Below the pieces are notes generated by a model, which saw only the letters and a list, made by a program, of their open reading frames with translations, was not told where the DNA came from and did no database searches. Shown piece by piece: positions 62,257-64,000 of a stretch of DNA of 64,000 bases. This DNA comes from TMP-24 sp041397305. GTDB lineage: Bacteria > Pseudomonadota > Alphaproteobacteria > Rhodobacterales > Rhodobacteraceae. A program made the position numbers and the translations under genes. The number at the start of each line of letters is the position of its first letter. Within the stretch, counting starts at the first letter, position 1. Where the stretch lies: NCBI GenBank assembly GCA_041397305.1, contig JAWKWX010000015.1:1-64000 (forward strand), in the 5' to 3' direction.

Positions 62257-63563
62257 GCCTCGTCGACCGCCTGTCTCTGCGCCCCGAGTTCAAGGTGCGG
62301 CCATCTGAAAGGAAAGAACTGGATATTGTTCTTGCCAAGATCGAACGCGCCTACGGGCGCGTCAGGTCTCGGGAGGAGGGTATCGATACCATTGTATGCA
62401 AGGTCGAGGCCGCCTGCGCGCGATCACAATGGGTAGGTGTTACAGTCGGAGATATTTCGATAGCCATCCAAGAGATGTTTCGCAGCAATCCGCGAGTAAC
62501 GTCGAACCTTAGGCGTTTTCTTGAGGCCGAACTCGAGGTGACTACGCGACCGGAATTGGTGGGCGGCATTGTTCCAGTTTACCTGGAAACCTGGTTGGAA
62601 GGGGCAACCGCCACACTTAGAATGCGGGAACTTATCCTGGCGCGCGCAACTATCCTGCCGTGGCGATGGAAGTTCCTCTTTCAGGCGTGCCCTGAGCTTC
62701 TCATGCCCAGAGGAACCGCGATCGCCGTCGGAGCCCGAATGGTTGAAAATGCGCGACCTTTCAAGTGGCTGAAGGAGATTGGTCTGCCCGACCCCCACGG
62801 TCCAGGCCTGATGGCGGCAGCGCACAGTCAGTTTCTTGCACAGAGTCCGGCACCAAAGACGCGGGCGCAACTCGAGAAGATATTGACCTGGCTGGCGCCT
62901 GGCGGCGCACAACGGCTTGATGATAACCGGGCGGCAGAAGCCGTCGATCATATCCTCGGCCCATGGGTTACCGAGACATGCCCTGCCGACTATCGCAATG
63001 AATGCGTGCGCCAGCTCGTGGTGCTATTCGGCGACCCGCGCCGGGATCGCAAGGCGTTCTGGGCGAATGTCCGCGAAGACCGGCGCAAGGTTCTCTTTCG
63101 CTGGCTTGCCCGCCAGAGCATGGAGACGATCTTTGAGGTCGTGGGCGAGAGTGAACGGGGATCTAGCGTCAGCCACCAGTGGGACGAAAGGCGAAGGTTC
63201 TGGACGCATCTCTACGATCAGGGGCTAATCGACGAAGCTTGGGTTGTGCTTGGCGCAAGCGCCGCGCCTATCGCAAAACGGCTCGCAAAAGAGCGCGGGG
63301 ACGCCGGTTTCTTGAATTTTGCACTGCAAGCTGGGCGAACTCGAGAGGACACCTGCCTCCTCATCATGCGGATCGGCGAGAAAGTGATCGTTGAGGGCTC
63401 CCACAACTTCCGGGTCCACATCTTTCCGACATCGAGCCGACGGACTCCGGAATTGTATGCAACCACCTATGATCTGGATGATATCCTTCTGCCCCGCCCG
63501 CATCCGGATGCGTATCCGCACCTCGGCGATTGGCAGAGGCAGGTGCGCGGGAGAATTCGCTAA
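62253..63563 (+). CDS. zorC: ZorC, EH-signature-domain protein (Zorya type I)
   Basis: The 436-residue product has the EH_Signature domain: a Glu in GESERGSSVSHQWDERRRFW followed by His and the conserved THLYDQGLIDEAWVVLG, which give the family its name. The E-H region lies at about 300-340; the C-terminal part (FRVHIFPTSS, YDLDDILLP) resembles the end of known ZorC. ZorC is a DNA-binding effector/recruiter used by type I Zorya. It overlaps zorB by 4 bases and zorD by one (TAATG). Its presence, rather than ZorE or ZorF, sets the system as type I. Confidence 0.85.
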   Translation: MSLVDRLSLRPEFKVRPSERKELDIVLAKIERAYGRVRSREEGIDTIVCKVEAACARSQWVGVTVGDISIAIQEMFRSNPRVTSNLRRFLEAELEVTTRPELVGGIVPVYLETWLEGATATLRMRELILARATILPWRWKFLFQACPELLMPRGTAIAVGARMVENARPFKWLKEIGLPDPHGPGLMAAAHSQFLAQSPAPKTRAQLEKILTWLAPGGAQRLDDNRAAEAVDHILGPWVTETCPADYRNECVRQLVVLFGDPRRDRKAFWANVREDRRKVLFRWLARQSMETIFEVVGESERGSSVSHQWDERRRFWTHLYDQGLIDEAWVVLGASAAPIAKRLAKERGDAGFLNFALQAGRTREDTCLLIMRIGEKVIVEGSHNFRVHIFPTSSRRTPELYATTYDLDDILLPRPHPDAYPHLGDWQRQVRGRIR

Positions 63564-64000
63564 TGACGGATTTTTCATTCACGGTCGACGAAAACGGCCT
63601 CAGGGTTGGAGTCGACGACCGTGGTCAAGGATTTTTCGATCGCTTCCGCCGCAGGCAAAAGATCGATTTCAAGGCTCTCACCGCGGAAGACCGCGCGCTT
63701 GCTCTGGCCGTTGCCGCCATGCGAGGTCACGATCGGGACGGACAGCATCATCACATCGACGCCGACGGGCTGTTCCTCGATCATTGGTTGCTGTCTCGTA
63801 TTGACGACTATTCAGCCGCGGTCCTCAGTCTGCCCAAGCGTCTTTCTGGCGTGGAGTTCCATGCCGAAACTGTCGGCGCGGTCGGTAGTTCGCGGTTTTC
63901 TCTGGAATGGTGGTGGGTGCGCGATGGTCGCCAGGTGCGCTTGAGTCGTGTTGGGGCGGTTCTCGCAGTTGGAAACGACCGTATGCGGCTCCCGGCTCCG
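63563..64000 (+). CDS. zorD: ZorD helicase/nuclease, N-terminal part (runs off window)
   Basis: The ATG at 63563 overlaps the zorC stop and opens a frame with no stop for 146 codons to the window edge: MTDFSFTVDENGLRVGVDDR then GQGFFDRFRRRQKIDFKALT, HHHIDADGLFLDHWLLSRID and SRFSLEWWWVRDGRQVRLSR. No helicase motif is reached. By position in zorABC-D, and given the long size of ZorD (about 1000-1100 residues, SNF2-type helicase with nuclease function), this is the start of zorD. I cannot confirm the helicase part from this window. Confidence 0.7.
   Translation, partial: MTDFSFTVDENGLRVGVDDRGQGFFDRFRRRQKIDFKALTAEDRALALAVAAMRGHDRDGQHHHIDADGLFLDHWLLSRIDDYSAAVLSLPKRLSGVEFHAETVGAVGSSRFSLEWWWVRDGRQVRLSRVGAVLAVGNDRMRLPAP

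Overview
The window looks like a high-GC alphaproteobacterial chromosome, most probably of the Rhodobacterales (Rhodobacter/Paracoccus/Rhodovulum relatives). The clues are the gene orders rpoD-dnaG, soxBDAG, hom-glpX-recJ, pepA-lptF-lptG-lptD-surA-pdxA-rsmA and DUF4167-prmC-prfA, together with the codon use. I cannot name the genus from sequence alone.

Region 1 (1-41 kb) is mostly ordinary core genome with intact reading frames: the end of a chorismate mutase gene, a luxI-type synthase, lon, an HU-like gene, tRNA-Val, rpoD, dnaG, the four sarcosine oxidase genes soxBDAG, two tad (Flp pilus) gene groups either side of gdhA, a TetR regulator, hom, glpX, recJ, tRNA-Glu, a SRAP gene, holC, pepA, and the outer-membrane biogenesis run lptFGD-surA-pdxA-rsmA. 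One small foreign-looking insertion lies between hom and glpX (23.9-25.7 kb). It is a Mu-F-like/T4-lysozyme-like fusion protein overlapping a gene for an exported protein, a plausible effector/immunity pair.

Region 2 (about 41.3-49.7 kb) is anomalous. DUF4167, prmC, prfA, speB, a DUF2207 gene, lemA, an RTX-like gene and an IS5-type transposase can all be recognised, but every one is broken by many small indels. Because prfA and prmC are essential or nearly so, uncorrected long-read sequence is the simplest explanation, with true decay as the alternative.

Region 3 (50.4-64 kb) is an accessory island that begins at a 45-base copy of the 3' half of tRNA-Phe, a typical integration scar. It carries an HTH gene, a mobilization module (MobC, relaxase and nested mob genes) that appears to have been cut in two by an inversion of about 2.2 kb carrying a Fic gene, and the C-terminal end of a tyrosine recombinase. 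These are followed by a type II-C cas9 with a possible tracrRNA upstream. An IS3-family element cuts cas9 before its HNH domain, and on its other side lies the 3' part of an AAA ATPase gene, so a deletion has probably removed the remainder of both. Next comes an apparently intact type I Zorya anti-phage operon, zorABCD, with zorD running off the right edge.

The island therefore reads as a layered mobile/defence region: mobilization genes, remains of CRISPR-Cas9, a decayed ATPase system, and a Zorya system that looks functional.
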